Source of the DNA: Eubacterium nodatum ATCC 33099
GTDB taxonomy: Bacteria > Bacillota > Clostridia > Peptostreptococcales > Anaerovoracaceae
DNA: 64,000 bases
Reading direction: 5' to 3'
Assembly (NCBI GenBank): GCA_000510425.1
Contig: AZKM01000029.1
Location: 65,648 to 129,647, forward strand
A program made the position numbers and the translations under genes. This document shows, one piece after another, positions 53,681 through 62,573 of the stretch; positions within the stretch are counted from its first letter, which is position 1, and the number at the start of each line of letters is the position of its first letter. The notes under the pieces are model-generated. The model was not told the DNA's origin, made no database searches, and saw nothing but the letters and a program-made list of their open reading frames with translations.

Positions 53681-55035
53681 TTTCTTAACTCCTTAATTTT
53701 CATTCGCATTTCTCTGTTGGAAATGTTCGTATTCCTCCCATTTTCGTACAACTCATCGATCCATTCTTTCAATTCCAGAACTAATGGGTCTTTTTTATCG
53801 ACCTGCTTTTCCATAGGAAGTTCAAAATGCTCGTTAATCCAATACGCAATTCCTGCAAGTCCGCTTGTCTTTCCTACCGTAACTCCCGGCTTCTTATTTA
53901 GCAGTTTTTCTGTGTTGAAAATTGTATAAATTTCCTGATCCTTCAGTAGTCCATCTGCATGAATACCTGCCTTCGTCATATTGAAGTCTTCTCCAACAAA
54001 AGGTGTCCTAGGCGGTATTACATATCCTATCTCATCTTCAAAATATCTGGCTATTTCTGTAATCGCTGTCGGATCCATTCCATCAAAGGAACCTCTGAAT
54101 CCGGCATATTCGAACACCATTGCCTCAAGAGGAATGTTTCCCGTTCGCTCGCCTATTCCAAGGAGAGAACAGTTGACGGAGCTGCAGCCGTAAAGCCAGG
54201 CTGCCGAAGCATTAGAAACTGCGTGATAAAAGTCATTGTGACCGTGCCATTCAAGCATTTCACTCGGAACACCGGAATAGTGTTGAAGACCGTAAATTAT
54301 TCCCGGCACACTTCTCGGAAGTGCCGCACCACTGTATGGAACGCCATATCCCATGGTGTCACAAGCTCTGATTTTAACCGGAATCTTCGTTTCTTTAGAG
54401 AGCTTCATAATCTCATTTACAAAAGGAACTACAAATCCATAAAAGTCAGCTCTGGTCAAGTCTTCTAAATGACATCTGGGCACTACTCCGGCTTCAAAAG
54501 CCGATTTAATGGTTCCAAGGTAGTAACCCACAGCCTGAGACCTTGTCATTCCCATTTTCTTAAAAATATGATAATCACTGCAGGAAACTAAAATCCCCGT
54601 TTCCTTAATGCCCATCTCCGTTACAAGCTTGAAATCCTCCTTATTTGCACGAATCCATGTGGTTATCTCCGGAAACTTGTAATCGAGCTCCATACATTTC
54701 TCCACGGCTTCTCTATCTTTTTCCGTGTAAATAAAGAACTCTGATTGGCGTATAATCCCGTAAGGTCCGCCTAGTCTTGCCATAAGTTTATAGATTTCAA
54801 CTATATTTTCCACCGAATAAGGGGGCATCGCCTGCTGACCATCTCGAAATGATGTATCTGTAATCCAAATATCCTCAGGCATCGCCATGGGTACTAACCT
54901 GTGATTAAAGGAAACCTTAGGCGCATCTTCATACCCGTAATTATCTCTCATTAAATTCGGCTGCTCAACATCCTGTAACGAATACTTGTAACTGGACTGT
55001 TCCAGTAAATTCGTTTTCTTAGATATCTCAAACAT
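53677..55035 (-). CDS. Re-citrate synthase (homocitrate/isopropylmalate synthase-like)
   Basis: 452 residues of the DRE-TIM/HMGL-like fold: WITDTSFRDGQQ at the catalytic N-terminal strand, CHLEDLTRADFYGF, IRACDTMGYGVPY, and the metal block EWHGHNDFYHAVSN. The sequence closely follows the Re-specific citrate synthase known from Clostridium kluyveri rather than leucine-pathway enzymes: it has the long N-terminal stretch (QPNLMRDNYGYEDAPKV) and no C-terminal leucine-binding domain. It condenses acetyl-CoA and oxaloacetate. As first gene of the operon with aconitase and isocitrate dehydrogenase, it starts the path to glutamate in an anaerobe without a full TCA cycle. Confidence 0.87.
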   Translation of the reverse strand: MFEISKKTNLLEQSSYKYSLQDVEQPNLMRDNYGYEDAPKVSFNHRLVPMAMPEDIWITDTSFRDGQQAMPPYSVENIVEIYKLMARLGGPYGIIRQSEFFIYTEKDREAVEKCMELDYKFPEITTWIRANKEDFKLVTEMGIKETGILVSCSDYHIFKKMGMTRSQAVGYYLGTIKSAFEAGVVPRCHLEDLTRADFYGFVVPFVNEIMKLSKETKIPVKIRACDTMGYGVPYSGAALPRSVPGIIYGLQHYSGVPSEMLEWHGHNDFYHAVSNASAAWLYGCSSVNCSLLGIGERTGNIPLEAMVFEYAGFRGSFDGMDPTAITEIARYFEDEIGYVIPPRTPFVGEDFNMTKAGIHADGLLKDQEIYTIFNTEKLLNKKPGVTVGKTSGLAGIAYWINEHFELPMEKQVDKKDPLVLELKEWIDELYENGRNTNISNREMRMKIKELRK

Positions 55036-55174
55036 CTCTATCCTCCAATGTCATAATTTCATTTCTATCATAATTCACTTTATTCATAATTTACTTTATT
55101 GTAATAAACGAAAAAACTATACTGACATTCCTGTATACAAGTATATCTTTGCCATAAAAAAAAGTCAAGACAAT

Positions 55175-55205
55175 TAAAAACCACCGGATACAGCGAACCG
55201 GCGGT
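55175..55205 (-). terminator. Intrinsic terminator of the peroxiredoxin gene
   Basis: In minus-strand sense ACCGCCGG and CCGGTGGT form an 8-base-pair stem (one G-U) with a ten-base loop, followed by a U-run. It lies about 20 bases after the peroxiredoxin stop. Confidence 0.85.
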
Positions 55206-55225
55206 CTTAAATTCATATATTCGGT

Positions 55226-55789
55226 TTATAGTTTTCCCACTAAATCCAGACTAGGCTTGAGAGTTTCCTGTCCCGGTCTCCATCTTGCAGGGCAAACATT
55301 GTCACCGTGTTCTGCCACAAACTGACAAGCCTGAACTTTTCTCAAAAGTTCTTCAGCGTTTCTGCCAATATTCCCTGCTACAACTTCGTATGCTACTATT
55401 TTACCCTCGGGGTTGACGATGAAGCTTCCTCTTTCAGCCATTCCGTCACTGTCAATCAAAACTTCAAAGTCCTTTGCAAGTACATGTGCAGGATCTCCCA
55501 ACATAGGGTATTTAATTCCCTTGATCAGCTCTGACTGTTCATGCCACTGTTTATGCACGAAATGTGAATCACATGAAACTGAATATACTTCGCACCCGAT
55601 TTTCTCAAATTCGTCATACTGTTCTGCAAGATCTGCAAGCTCAGTCGGACAAATAAATGTAAAGTCTGCGGGATAGAAGAAGAATACACTCCACTTTCCC
55701 AACACATCCTCTTTTGAAACGGTTTTAAAATTATTATTCTGATAGGCTTCTACTCTGAAATCGCCTATTTCCTTTCCGATTAATGACAT
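55226..55789 (-). CDS. ahpC: AhpC-type 2-Cys peroxiredoxin
   Basis: 187 residues. The peroxidatic Cys is in FTFICPTEL (about residue 47) with the family Thr, and the resolving Cys is in NVCPARW near the C-terminus. The VSCDSHFVHKQWHE segment is typical of AhpC. It reduces hydrogen peroxide and organic peroxides. No ahpF, rubredoxin or thioredoxin-reductase gene is adjacent, so its reductant is encoded elsewhere. It has its own promoter (TATACT box) and terminator. A perfect inverted repeat overlaps the expected transcription start. Confidence 0.93.
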   Translation of the reverse strand: MSLIGKEIGDFRVEAYQNNNFKTVSKEDVLGKWSVFFFYPADFTFICPTELADLAEQYDEFEKIGCEVYSVSCDSHFVHKQWHEQSELIKGIKYPMLGDPAHVLAKDFEVLIDSDGMAERGSFIVNPEGKIVAYEVVAGNIGRNAEELLRKVQACQFVAEHGDNVCPARWRPGQETLKPSLDLVGKL

Positions 55790-55827
55790 AATATACTCCT
55801 TTTTTTTGATTTTTTAGTATGATATTT

Positions 55828-55856
55828 TTAGTTAAAGCTAATTAACTAATAGTATA
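55828..55856 (-). promoter_or_regulatory. ahpC promoter region with inverted repeat
   Basis: TTAGTTAA (55828-55835) and TTAACTAA (55842-55849) form a perfect 8-base repeat with a six-base centre, just downstream of a TATACT -10 box (55851-55856, minus). It is a likely repressor site but does not match the PerR box I know (TTATAAT-N-ATTATAA). The -35 box is not clear. Confidence 0.45.
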
Positions 55857-55924
55857 ATACCCAATCCAAAATATTTAAACCAAAATATATTATTTTTTCA
55901 TTAAAATTATTAAGTCACGCATAG

Positions 55925-57139
55925 TCAGTCATCTTGTACTTCTGTTTCGTTATTGTCAATATTTTCTTCTCGGGAATCGTTTTCTTCCTTTGATGCCTCT
56001 TCAGCATCAACTTCAGCTTTGCTTCTATCACTCAATTCCTCTTCCTTTTTCAAAACATCTTCAAAAAGTTTATCTATCGCCTTTGCTGATGCTTCTTCCG
56101 AAAGTTTGTCCGCAGCTTTATCTGTAACATTATTCAGACCTTCACCGCCAACCGCATTATCCGCCATTTTAGCTTCTTCCATCTTAGAGAGTGTACCCCC
56201 GCTCTGAATCGTATCCAAAGGAGAAGGCTCCCCCTCATTGACTTTCTTTGCAAAAGGATGGAGTTTAGAAAGATTTCCTGTTTCTGCCTTTGACTGCTTA
56301 TCAGAAGGTTTTTCTGCAATCTTTACCGGGATATTATGAAATCTCTTATATGTTCCACGAACCCTTATCATAACCATTATTTGAATAAAAAAGGCTAAAA
56401 TAAACAGGACTACGATTAAAGCAATAACGCCGTAAATCTGAGCTGTTCCAAGTCCTGAAACCTCTTGAAATTTTTTTAGACCTCCCATGTTATCAAAAGA
56501 ATTTTCCATGTTCCCTATCTTTGTTATTACCTTATAGATAAAGAGGATAATGGACACACTGCCGGCTGCCATTAGAATGTTCAGCAAAATATATCCCACC
56601 CATAATCTGGTACACTTCCTGGAATAAGGTTTATCTTCATGCTCCATGGCAACATCGGCACAGCCGCCTAATAAATTTTTTATCGCAAGAAGGGATACAA
56701 TCCATATTATCAGCGCTACAACAACTGTCACTCCAATTATAGCCATAGCCTTGGTACCCAGATTGAATGCATCGTTAACACTGCCTGTGCTTAAGCCTCC
56801 TGCGACAGTACCTGCCACAAGATAGGCAGTCAATGCTATTAGTCCGATTCCTGCAAAATTTCCCACAAACTTAATAATGTAGTACTTTCTGGCATTTCTA
56901 AACTTATGAGAAACATCCTTTACTGCCGAAAGACCTGCTATAATCAAAATCCAGCTTAAAAGTCCTCCAATAGCTGTAATCCCAATGTTTGTATACACTG
57001 CATACTTTGGATCGGTAACATTCAAAGCCAAAATACCTTTTGCCGCTGAACCGATTATTCCGGTCAACATGATTAAAAGAAATCCAAAGAATACCGAATT
57101 AAGCCCTCTCAAGCTATATTGTTTTTCACCGTTTTTCAT
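55925..57139 (-). CDS. Polytopic membrane protein with acidic cytoplasmic tail, unknown function
   Basis: 404 residues with about six or seven membrane segments in the first ~275 residues (GLNSVFFGFLLIMLTGIIGS, ITAIGGLLSWILIIAGL, and others). A ~125-residue tail follows, very rich in Glu, Asp and Lys. I do not recognise the family. The start has a good AGGA site and lies 20 bases after the penicillin-binding protein gene, so it is probably the last gene of the FHA-SEDS/PBP operon. That context hints at a role in wall growth or division, which is inference only. Confidence 0.65.
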   Translation of the reverse strand: MKNGEKQYSLRGLNSVFFGFLLIMLTGIIGSAAKGILALNVTDPKYAVYTNIGITAIGGLLSWILIIAGLSAVKDVSHKFRNARKYYIIKFVGNFAGIGLIALTAYLVAGTVAGGLSTGSVNDAFNLGTKAMAIIGVTVVVALIIWIVSLLAIKNLLGGCADVAMEHEDKPYSRKCTRLWVGYILLNILMAAGSVSIILFIYKVITKIGNMENSFDNMGGLKKFQEVSGLGTAQIYGVIALIVVLFILAFFIQIMVMIRVRGTYKRFHNIPVKIAEKPSDKQSKAETGNLSKLHPFAKKVNEGEPSPLDTIQSGGTLSKMEEAKMADNAVGGEGLNNVTDKAADKLSEEASAKAIDKLFEDVLKKEEELSDRSKAEVDAEEASKEENDSREENIDNNETEVQDD

Positions 57140-57159
57140 ATCTTTTCCTCCAACATCAC

Positions 57160-58503
57160 TTAATTAGTAGCAGCCGATTCAGTGGAAATAACTTTTTGCA
57201 TAACCGTATTTGCAACCGGTCCGGCAACCGAACTTCCATATCCGCCATTTTCAACGCACACAATAAAGGCATAAGGATAGTCACTATTTTTTATGAAGCC
57301 TGCAAACCAGGCATTTGAATTTGATGTGCCTACCTCTGCAGTACCTGATTTTGCATATATATCAAGTCCCGGGAAATTACCCTGTCCGTATTCCTTATTC
57401 ACATTATTTTTCATCATATCTCTAAGTCTTTTTGCAGTTGAACTTTCTATCATCTGCTCAGTCTTTTCGCCGCCTCCTGCAGCTTTGTGCAGTATCCTTG
57501 GAACAGTTCCTTTTCCATCCGTTGCTATGGCACTTATATAGACCAGCATCGAACATGGATTGATTTGATCTTTCCACTGTCCGATTCCTGCCCAGGCAAG
57601 ACTTAGCGGTGCATATCCGGGAAACTTGAAACTGCCTTTTGCATTCTTGACCCCATCTATGTTATATTGAGTCGTTAACCCTAATTTCTGACTGTACTCC
57701 TTCATCTTACCTGCACCAATCTTCTCCGTCAATTCAGAAAATCCACAGTTGCAGGATGATGCGAGGGCTCCTGCAAAATCCACTCTGCCGTGGGGTCTTG
57801 TGCATGTAATTTTCCCCCCGTTAATCGTTCTTGAGCCTGTACAGGTATAAGACCAGTCCTCCAAACCATTATAGTTTTCAATTGCTGCTGCGGATGTAAC
57901 TAATTTGAAAATAGATCCGGGAGTCATAGCCCCACTTAAAAACTTATTGACAAAGGTTCCTGCAGGAATGTCTTTTCCCTTCGGGATATGTTTAGGGTCA
58001 AATGTAGGTGTACTCACCATACATATTATCTCACCGGTTCTATAGTTGTATACCCCCACTAAACCGTTTCTACCCGCCAAAGCTTTATATGCGGTTGCGG
58101 AAATATTTTTATTTATGGCTAAGGTTATATTCTTACCCTTTCCGTTCATGCTATATGTACCTGTTATGAGATTATATCCTAGAAGTTTATCTCTGAATGC
58201 GGTTTCTGCACCGGTTACAACATTTCCCTGTAAATCACCTACGGCATGGGCAGTGGCCTTTCTAACAGTTTCACTGCGATTCCATTTTATTTTCCCGTTC
58301 TTCGTTCCGATCAACAGGTTACCGCCTGCATCAAATATATTTCCGGATGCAACCTGCCCGTTATTATAAATATGCGAGTTATAGGGATATGTAACCCAAT
58401 CTCCTGCCCTGGTTATAAATCTATATAGGTATATACATATACCTACAAAAAGACATGCCGCAAGAAGAAGACAAATTATCCCTCTGCGTTCAAGGTTCTT
58501 CAT
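57160..58503 (-). CDS. Class B penicillin-binding protein (transpeptidase)
   Basis: 447 residues with one N-terminal membrane helix (about 10-30). A short dimerisation-like region precedes the transpeptidase domain with its three active-site motifs: SxxK in TPGSIFKLV (about residue 195), SxN in ASSCNCGF (about 250), and KSGT in YAKSGTAEVG (about 388). It is shorter than PBP2/SpoVD-type enzymes and resembles the PbpA partner of RodA/FtsW. Its start overlaps the FHA-SEDS gene by four bases, so glycan polymerase and cross-linking enzyme are made as a pair. Confidence 0.9.
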   Translation of the reverse strand: MKNLERRGIICLLLAACLFVGICIYLYRFITRAGDWVTYPYNSHIYNNGQVASGNIFDAGGNLLIGTKNGKIKWNRSETVRKATAHAVGDLQGNVVTGAETAFRDKLLGYNLITGTYSMNGKGKNITLAINKNISATAYKALAGRNGLVGVYNYRTGEIICMVSTPTFDPKHIPKGKDIPAGTFVNKFLSGAMTPGSIFKLVTSAAAIENYNGLEDWSYTCTGSRTINGGKITCTRPHGRVDFAGALASSCNCGFSELTEKIGAGKMKEYSQKLGLTTQYNIDGVKNAKGSFKFPGYAPLSLAWAGIGQWKDQINPCSMLVYISAIATDGKGTVPRILHKAAGGGEKTEQMIESSTAKRLRDMMKNNVNKEYGQGNFPGLDIYAKSGTAEVGTSNSNAWFAGFIKNSDYPYAFIVCVENGGYGSSVAGPVANTVMQKVISTESAATN

Positions 58504-60299
58504 AGTCTATCTTCCTCCTCTCCTATTCCTCTGTCCTTCAGACTTACTGCAAAGCTTGCATTTTGCCTTGTATCTGCAGATTTAAGGAATGCCAAAAGCC
58601 CCCAAGATGCTATCATGGAAGTCCCACCATAAGATAAGAAAGGAAAAGCAACTCCCATAAAAGGTAACAGATCAAGGGATCCCAAGACATTCAACATGGT
58701 CTGAAAAATAAATATGGACATGGCGGAACATGCAGCAATAGTGTAGTAAGTTGACCGTCCGTTTAAAATTGACCTATAAGCAAAAATGGATAATGTCAAA
58801 ATGGCAAGCACGCTTAAAATCGCAATTATCAGCCCCCATTCCTCTGTTACAACTCCAAACACCAAATCCGTTTCTGCCGCTTCAAGGGTTTTGAGCCAGC
58901 CGTTTCCTGCTCCCAGTCCCACAAAGCCTCCACTGGATGAAGCTGTCATATTTCTGGTTATTTGATACCCCTCACGGGCATTTATATACTGGGGTTCCCA
59001 CATGTGTCCCCAGGCAAGAATTCTGGCTAAAGCATATCCTTTAAACCTGAGAGCAACCAATCCCGCAACCAATGCAACGCCTACAAATACTATAATCTTC
59101 GTGAAGTCGCCGCTTCTAAGAAATGATATAATCAAAAATGTTACAAAAAATATAGTTGCCGTTCCAAGATCGCCCATAACCGCAAGACAACCAAAGCAGA
59201 ACAGTGAAAATCCTGTAAAAATCAATGTATTCTTCTTCTCGAACAACTCGTCCAAAGAGGCTGCACCAACCCATATAAATGCAAGTTTGACAAGCTCTGA
59301 CGGCTGGATTGTCAGACTTCCTATTCTGACCCAGTTGGTATTTCCATTTCTGGTTTCTCCAAAAAAAACATTTATGAGAAACAGTACAACTGCAATAGCA
59401 TATACAATGTTCTTAATTTTAATTGTCCTGGGCAGTTCCCTAAGCCATGTACACATGAAAAAGAATAACCCAACACCCATACATATTGCAATAAATTGTT
59501 TAAATACCTGATCCGGAAATGCAGTAGATGTCACCGCCAGCGACAGACTGGATAAGAAAAAAGCTATAAGCTCCATTTCAAATCCTTTGCGCTTCATTCC
59601 TCTAAGTACGATTACATATCCCCACATGAGCCCGCATAAACCCATATATGAAATTGTGATCTGCTGATTATACTTTTGATCCAAGCCAATCATAAGTTGA
59701 ATAACCGTCATTATCTGAAAAATTGTTATTGCAATTAAAGACTGCCAGGGAGATACCAGCACAGTGTCCTTAGTCCTATGCCAAATATTGTTTCTTCGCT
59801 CTTCAATACTTATAGGAAAAAGCATACACTTTGCCTTTCCCAGAACAAGGCTGTCACCTGTCTTGAGTTCTACTTCAGTATTAGGTTCAAGTCTGGCTCC
59901 ATTAAGCACGGCACCGTTCTTTGAACCCAGATCCATATACTTCCATATACCGTCATTATCCCTGGTCAATGTACCATGAGACCTCGAAACACTCATATCG
60001 TCAATCTGTACATCACAGCTCTTAGCTCTTCCGATTACGTTCTCCCAATGCTTAAGGGGAATGTTTATAAATGGTCCTGTATTCAGGTACGCCCAAACTT
60101 CTGCTGCATTATTACTTTTTAAAAGTGATTTAATCGACTTTAAAAGTATATAGAATGCCAGAAATATAAATATCCATCTGGCAAATGTTGTATAAATATC
60201 CCCCATAGAATTTGCAGAGCTAAAAATATCCCCAATAGATGCCGGTATAGAAATCAGAAACTCTCCTATCCCCGTAAAAACACCTTTTATTATCTCCAT
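58500..60299 (-). CDS. FHA-domain/SEDS (FtsW/RodA-like) peptidoglycan polymerase fusion
   Basis: 599 residues. A membrane helix (about 35-60) precedes an FHA domain (about 75-155) with the phosphothreonine-binding pattern GR (NVIGRAKSCD), SRSH (SVSRSHGTL) and N-G (GSKNGAVLNG). Residues ~190-580 form the ten-helix SEDS polymerase with GNTNWVRIGSLTIQPSELVK, the MGDLGTA block and the C-terminal LPFMGVAFPFLSYGGTSM signature. SEDS proteins polymerise glycan strands with a class B PBP, encoded next. The fused FHA domain suggests control by a Ser/Thr kinase. Strong AAGGAG site. Confidence 0.92.
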   Translation of the reverse strand: MEIIKGVFTGIGEFLISIPASIGDIFSSANSMGDIYTTFARWIFIFLAFYILLKSIKSLLKSNNAAEVWAYLNTGPFINIPLKHWENVIGRAKSCDVQIDDMSVSRSHGTLTRDNDGIWKYMDLGSKNGAVLNGARLEPNTEVELKTGDSLVLGKAKCMLFPISIEERRNNIWHRTKDTVLVSPWQSLIAITIFQIMTVIQLMIGLDQKYNQQITISYMGLCGLMWGYVIVLRGMKRKGFEMELIAFFLSSLSLAVTSTAFPDQVFKQFIAICMGVGLFFFMCTWLRELPRTIKIKNIVYAIAVVLFLINVFFGETRNGNTNWVRIGSLTIQPSELVKLAFIWVGAASLDELFEKKNTLIFTGFSLFCFGCLAVMGDLGTATIFFVTFLIISFLRSGDFTKIIVFVGVALVAGLVALRFKGYALARILAWGHMWEPQYINAREGYQITRNMTASSSGGFVGLGAGNGWLKTLEAAETDLVFGVVTEEWGLIIAILSVLAILTLSIFAYRSILNGRSTYYTIAACSAMSIFIFQTMLNVLGSLDLLPFMGVAFPFLSYGGTSMIASWGLLAFLKSADTRQNASFAVSLKDRGIGEEEDRL

Positions 60300-60312
60300 A
60301 CATACTCCTTTG

Positions 60313-61044
60313 CTATATTACAAAGCCACCGTCTATTCCTATTACCTGTCCTGTTATAAAAGAAGCTCTGTCTGATACTAAAAATTCCACGAGGTCAGCC
60401 ACTTCTTCAGGTTTTCCAAGCCTGCCTAACGGAGTTTCTTCTCGAAGGATATCAATATCAGTCTCCGCCAGGTCTTTATTCATTTCAGTATCAATGGCAC
60501 CAGGTGCCACACAGTTGACCCTGATTCCCGATGGACCAAGCTCTTTTGCAAGGCTCTTTCCAAGCCCAATCAGCGCTGCTTTAGTGGCGGAATATCCGGC
60601 TTCACATGAAGCCCCCGCCCTGCCCCACATCGAACTGACGAGTACAACACTTCCTCTTTTCTCACCAATCATATCCGGTAAAAACTTTTGCAAAACATTA
60701 ACTGTACCATCCAGATTCACGGACTTCAAATCCCTCCATTCCTCTCTGTTCATAAGGGTAAATAGTCCTGTTTTACTGATACCTGCATTACATACTATGG
60801 CATCAAAACTCTGATATTCCTCTCTTTTGAGAATTTCTGAAGCCCTGTTAATATCGCTTAAACTTGCAACATCACATTTAACAGCTTTACAGCCAAGTTC
60901 TTTTGCAAGAAGCTTAGCTTCAGCTTTGCTGTTTTTATAAAAAAATACAACATCAAAGCCGAGCTTTGCAAATCTTCTTACCACGGCAGCACCAATCCCC
61001 CTTGAGCCGCCTGTAATTAAAATTTTTCTGTCTAAATCACTCAT
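60313..61044 (-). CDS. SDR oxidoreductase resembling EF-P 5-aminopentanone reductase (YmfI)
   Basis: 243 residues, a full short-chain dehydrogenase: NADP loop GGSRGIGAA, NAG motif, catalytic S138, Y151 and K155 (SSMWGRAGASCEAGYSATK). The SSMWG-x-x-GASCE block is what I remember from YmfI-type proteins, which finish the 5-aminopentanol modification of elongation factor P in Bacillus. General FabG proteins have a different sequence there. A FabG role in fatty-acid synthesis cannot be excluded. It sits between a hypothetical gene and the FHA-SEDS gene. Confidence 0.78.
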   Translation of the reverse strand: MSDLDRKILITGGSRGIGAAVVRRFAKLGFDVVFFYKNSKAEAKLLAKELGCKAVKCDVASLSDINRASEILKREEYQSFDAIVCNAGISKTGLFTLMNREEWRDLKSVNLDGTVNVLQKFLPDMIGEKRGSVVLVSSMWGRAGASCEAGYSATKAALIGLGKSLAKELGPSGIRVNCVAPGAIDTEMNKDLAETDIDILREETPLGRLGKPEEVADLVEFLVSDRASFITGQVIGIDGGFVI

Positions 61045-61059
61045 TATAATTCAATATCT

Positions 61060-61575
61060 CTAAAAAGCAAATGTGAACATGTAAGGATCAAGTGCCCAGT
61101 ATTCTTCCATCTTATACTTAATGTATTCTTCGGATTCAAACTCCGGCAGACCTATAAAAAAGTGTTTTCTATCGTCTTTCTCTGAAATTATCGAACACGC
61201 CGCATATACACTGAATGCAAAAAACAATTTTCCTTTTCGGTCGAGTTTCTCCTTAGTCTCTTTTAAAATATCAAGTTCTTCATACATTGCCTTCATCTTG
61301 GCTCTGCCGGATATTAAATTCTCATCACCTGAAATTAGAGCAAGTTTTGCAAATACAGACACGGTCTCCTGCCATGTTATGTTCGCATTACATAATTTAC
61401 CGATAACATCAAACATCTGAATATAATCTTGAATTTCATCATCATAAAAGTTCAATTCGTACTTTTTCAAAAGAACTTTCATTTCATCAAACCTTCCGCA
61501 GGCAACAAGTTCCTTCTTCTTTTCTTCCCTTTCATCAACAGGTTCTATGGTATTACTATACTGCCGGTTATCCAT
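61060..61575 (-). CDS. Conserved-looking soluble protein of unknown function
   Basis: 171 residues, mostly helical and acidic (MDNRQYSNTIEPVDEREEKKK at the start, then FDEMKVLLKKYELNFYDDEI and further helices). No membrane segment, signal peptide or known motif is visible. The ATG overlaps the purC stop by one base (TAATG), so it is translationally coupled to purC. The SDR gene follows 15 bases later. Confidence 0.65.
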   Translation of the reverse strand: MDNRQYSNTIEPVDEREEKKKELVACGRFDEMKVLLKKYELNFYDDEIQDYIQMFDVIGKLCNANITWQETVSVFAKLALISGDENLISGRAKMKAMYEELDILKETKEKLDRKGKLFFAFSVYAACSIISEKDDRKHFFIGLPEFESEEYIKYKMEEYWALDPYMFTFAF

Positions 61576-62444
61576 TAAAAAGCCTTTCCCGTTAATAATT
61601 CGTACGCTTCTTTATATTTTGCAATGGTTTTCTCAATTATATCCTCCGGAAGAAGGTAATCGCTGCCCGGATTTGCCTTGAGCCAGTCTCTGACAAACTG
61701 TTTATCGTAGGATGGCTGGGATTTTCCCGGTTCATATCCTTCTAAAGGCCAGAATCTTGAACTGTCCGGAGTTAACATTTCATCTCCCAACACGATATTC
61801 CCCTCTTCATCTAATCCAAATTCAAACTTGGTATCCGCAATGATGATTCCCCTTTTCAAAGCATATTCTGCACACTTTTTGTAAAGGGCAATTGTATAAT
61901 CTCTAAGTTTTGCAGCGTATTCTTCCCCTTTTCCCGGGAACTCCTTTTCGATTACTTCGATACTCCTTTCAAATGAAATATTTTCATCGTGGTCGCCTAT
62001 CTCCGCCTTTGTGCTGGGAGTATAAATCGGCTCCGGAAGTTTGCTCGCTTCAAGGAGTCCCTCCGGCAGCTTAATACCGCAAACAGTTCCATCCTCTTTA
62101 TAACTTAACCAACCGCTGCCTGTAATATATCCTCTGACTATACATTCAACGGGAAGCATGGTAAGTTTCCTGCACATGGTACTGTTTCCTATATATCTTT
62201 CCTGCTGAAAAAACTCCGGCATATCTTTATTATCTACCGAAATCATGTGATTCGGCACAATATCCTCAGTTAAACCAAACCAAAATTTTGACATCTGAGT
62301 TAATATAACACCCTTATCTGTAATTTTATTCTTTAAAATATGGTCAAATGCTGAAATTCTGTCGGTTGCCACCATTATCAGGCTTTCACCGTTATCGTAT
62401 ATTTCCCTTACTTTTCCTTCTTTTATAGGCTTAAAAATTTCCAT
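61575..62444 (-). CDS. purC: Phosphoribosylaminoimidazole-succinocarboxamide synthase
   Basis: Start at ATG 62444 (MEIFKP), five bases after GGAGG; the frame opens four codons earlier. About 289 residues with SAICAR synthetase blocks: GKVREIY, TDRISAFDHIL, VECIVRGYITGSGW, IADTKFEFGLD, and GDEMLTPDSSRFW. The enzyme joins CAIR and aspartate in purine synthesis. No other purine gene is in the window. It is the first gene of the run leading to the wall genes, and the divergent gene upstream is 130 bases away. Confidence 0.95.
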   Translation of the reverse strand: MEIFKPIKEGKVREIYDNGESLIMVATDRISAFDHILKNKITDKGVILTQMSKFWFGLTEDIVPNHMISVDNKDMPEFFQQERYIGNSTMCRKLTMLPVECIVRGYITGSGWLSYKEDGTVCGIKLPEGLLEASKLPEPIYTPSTKAEIGDHDENISFERSIEVIEKEFPGKGEEYAAKLRDYTIALYKKCAEYALKRGIIIADTKFEFGLDEEGNIVLGDEMLTPDSSRFWPLEGYEPGKSQPSYDKQFVRDWLKANPGSDYLLPEDIIEKTIAKYKEAYELLTGKAF

Positions 62445-62573
62445 TCCATCCTCCACATTATATGTTCACATTTTTAATCAATATTTTTCTTCATTATATC
62501 ATATTTCATACAAATAACATTGTATTTTATATCTTTTTTTTGTAAAATATTGTAGTAATCGAAAGGAGAAAAT

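Noticed and set aside
53677-55035. First operon gene as 2-isopropylmalate or homocitrate synthase
   Set aside because: The adjacent aconitase and isocitrate dehydrogenase, the long N-terminus and the missing leucine-binding domain favour Re-citrate synthase.
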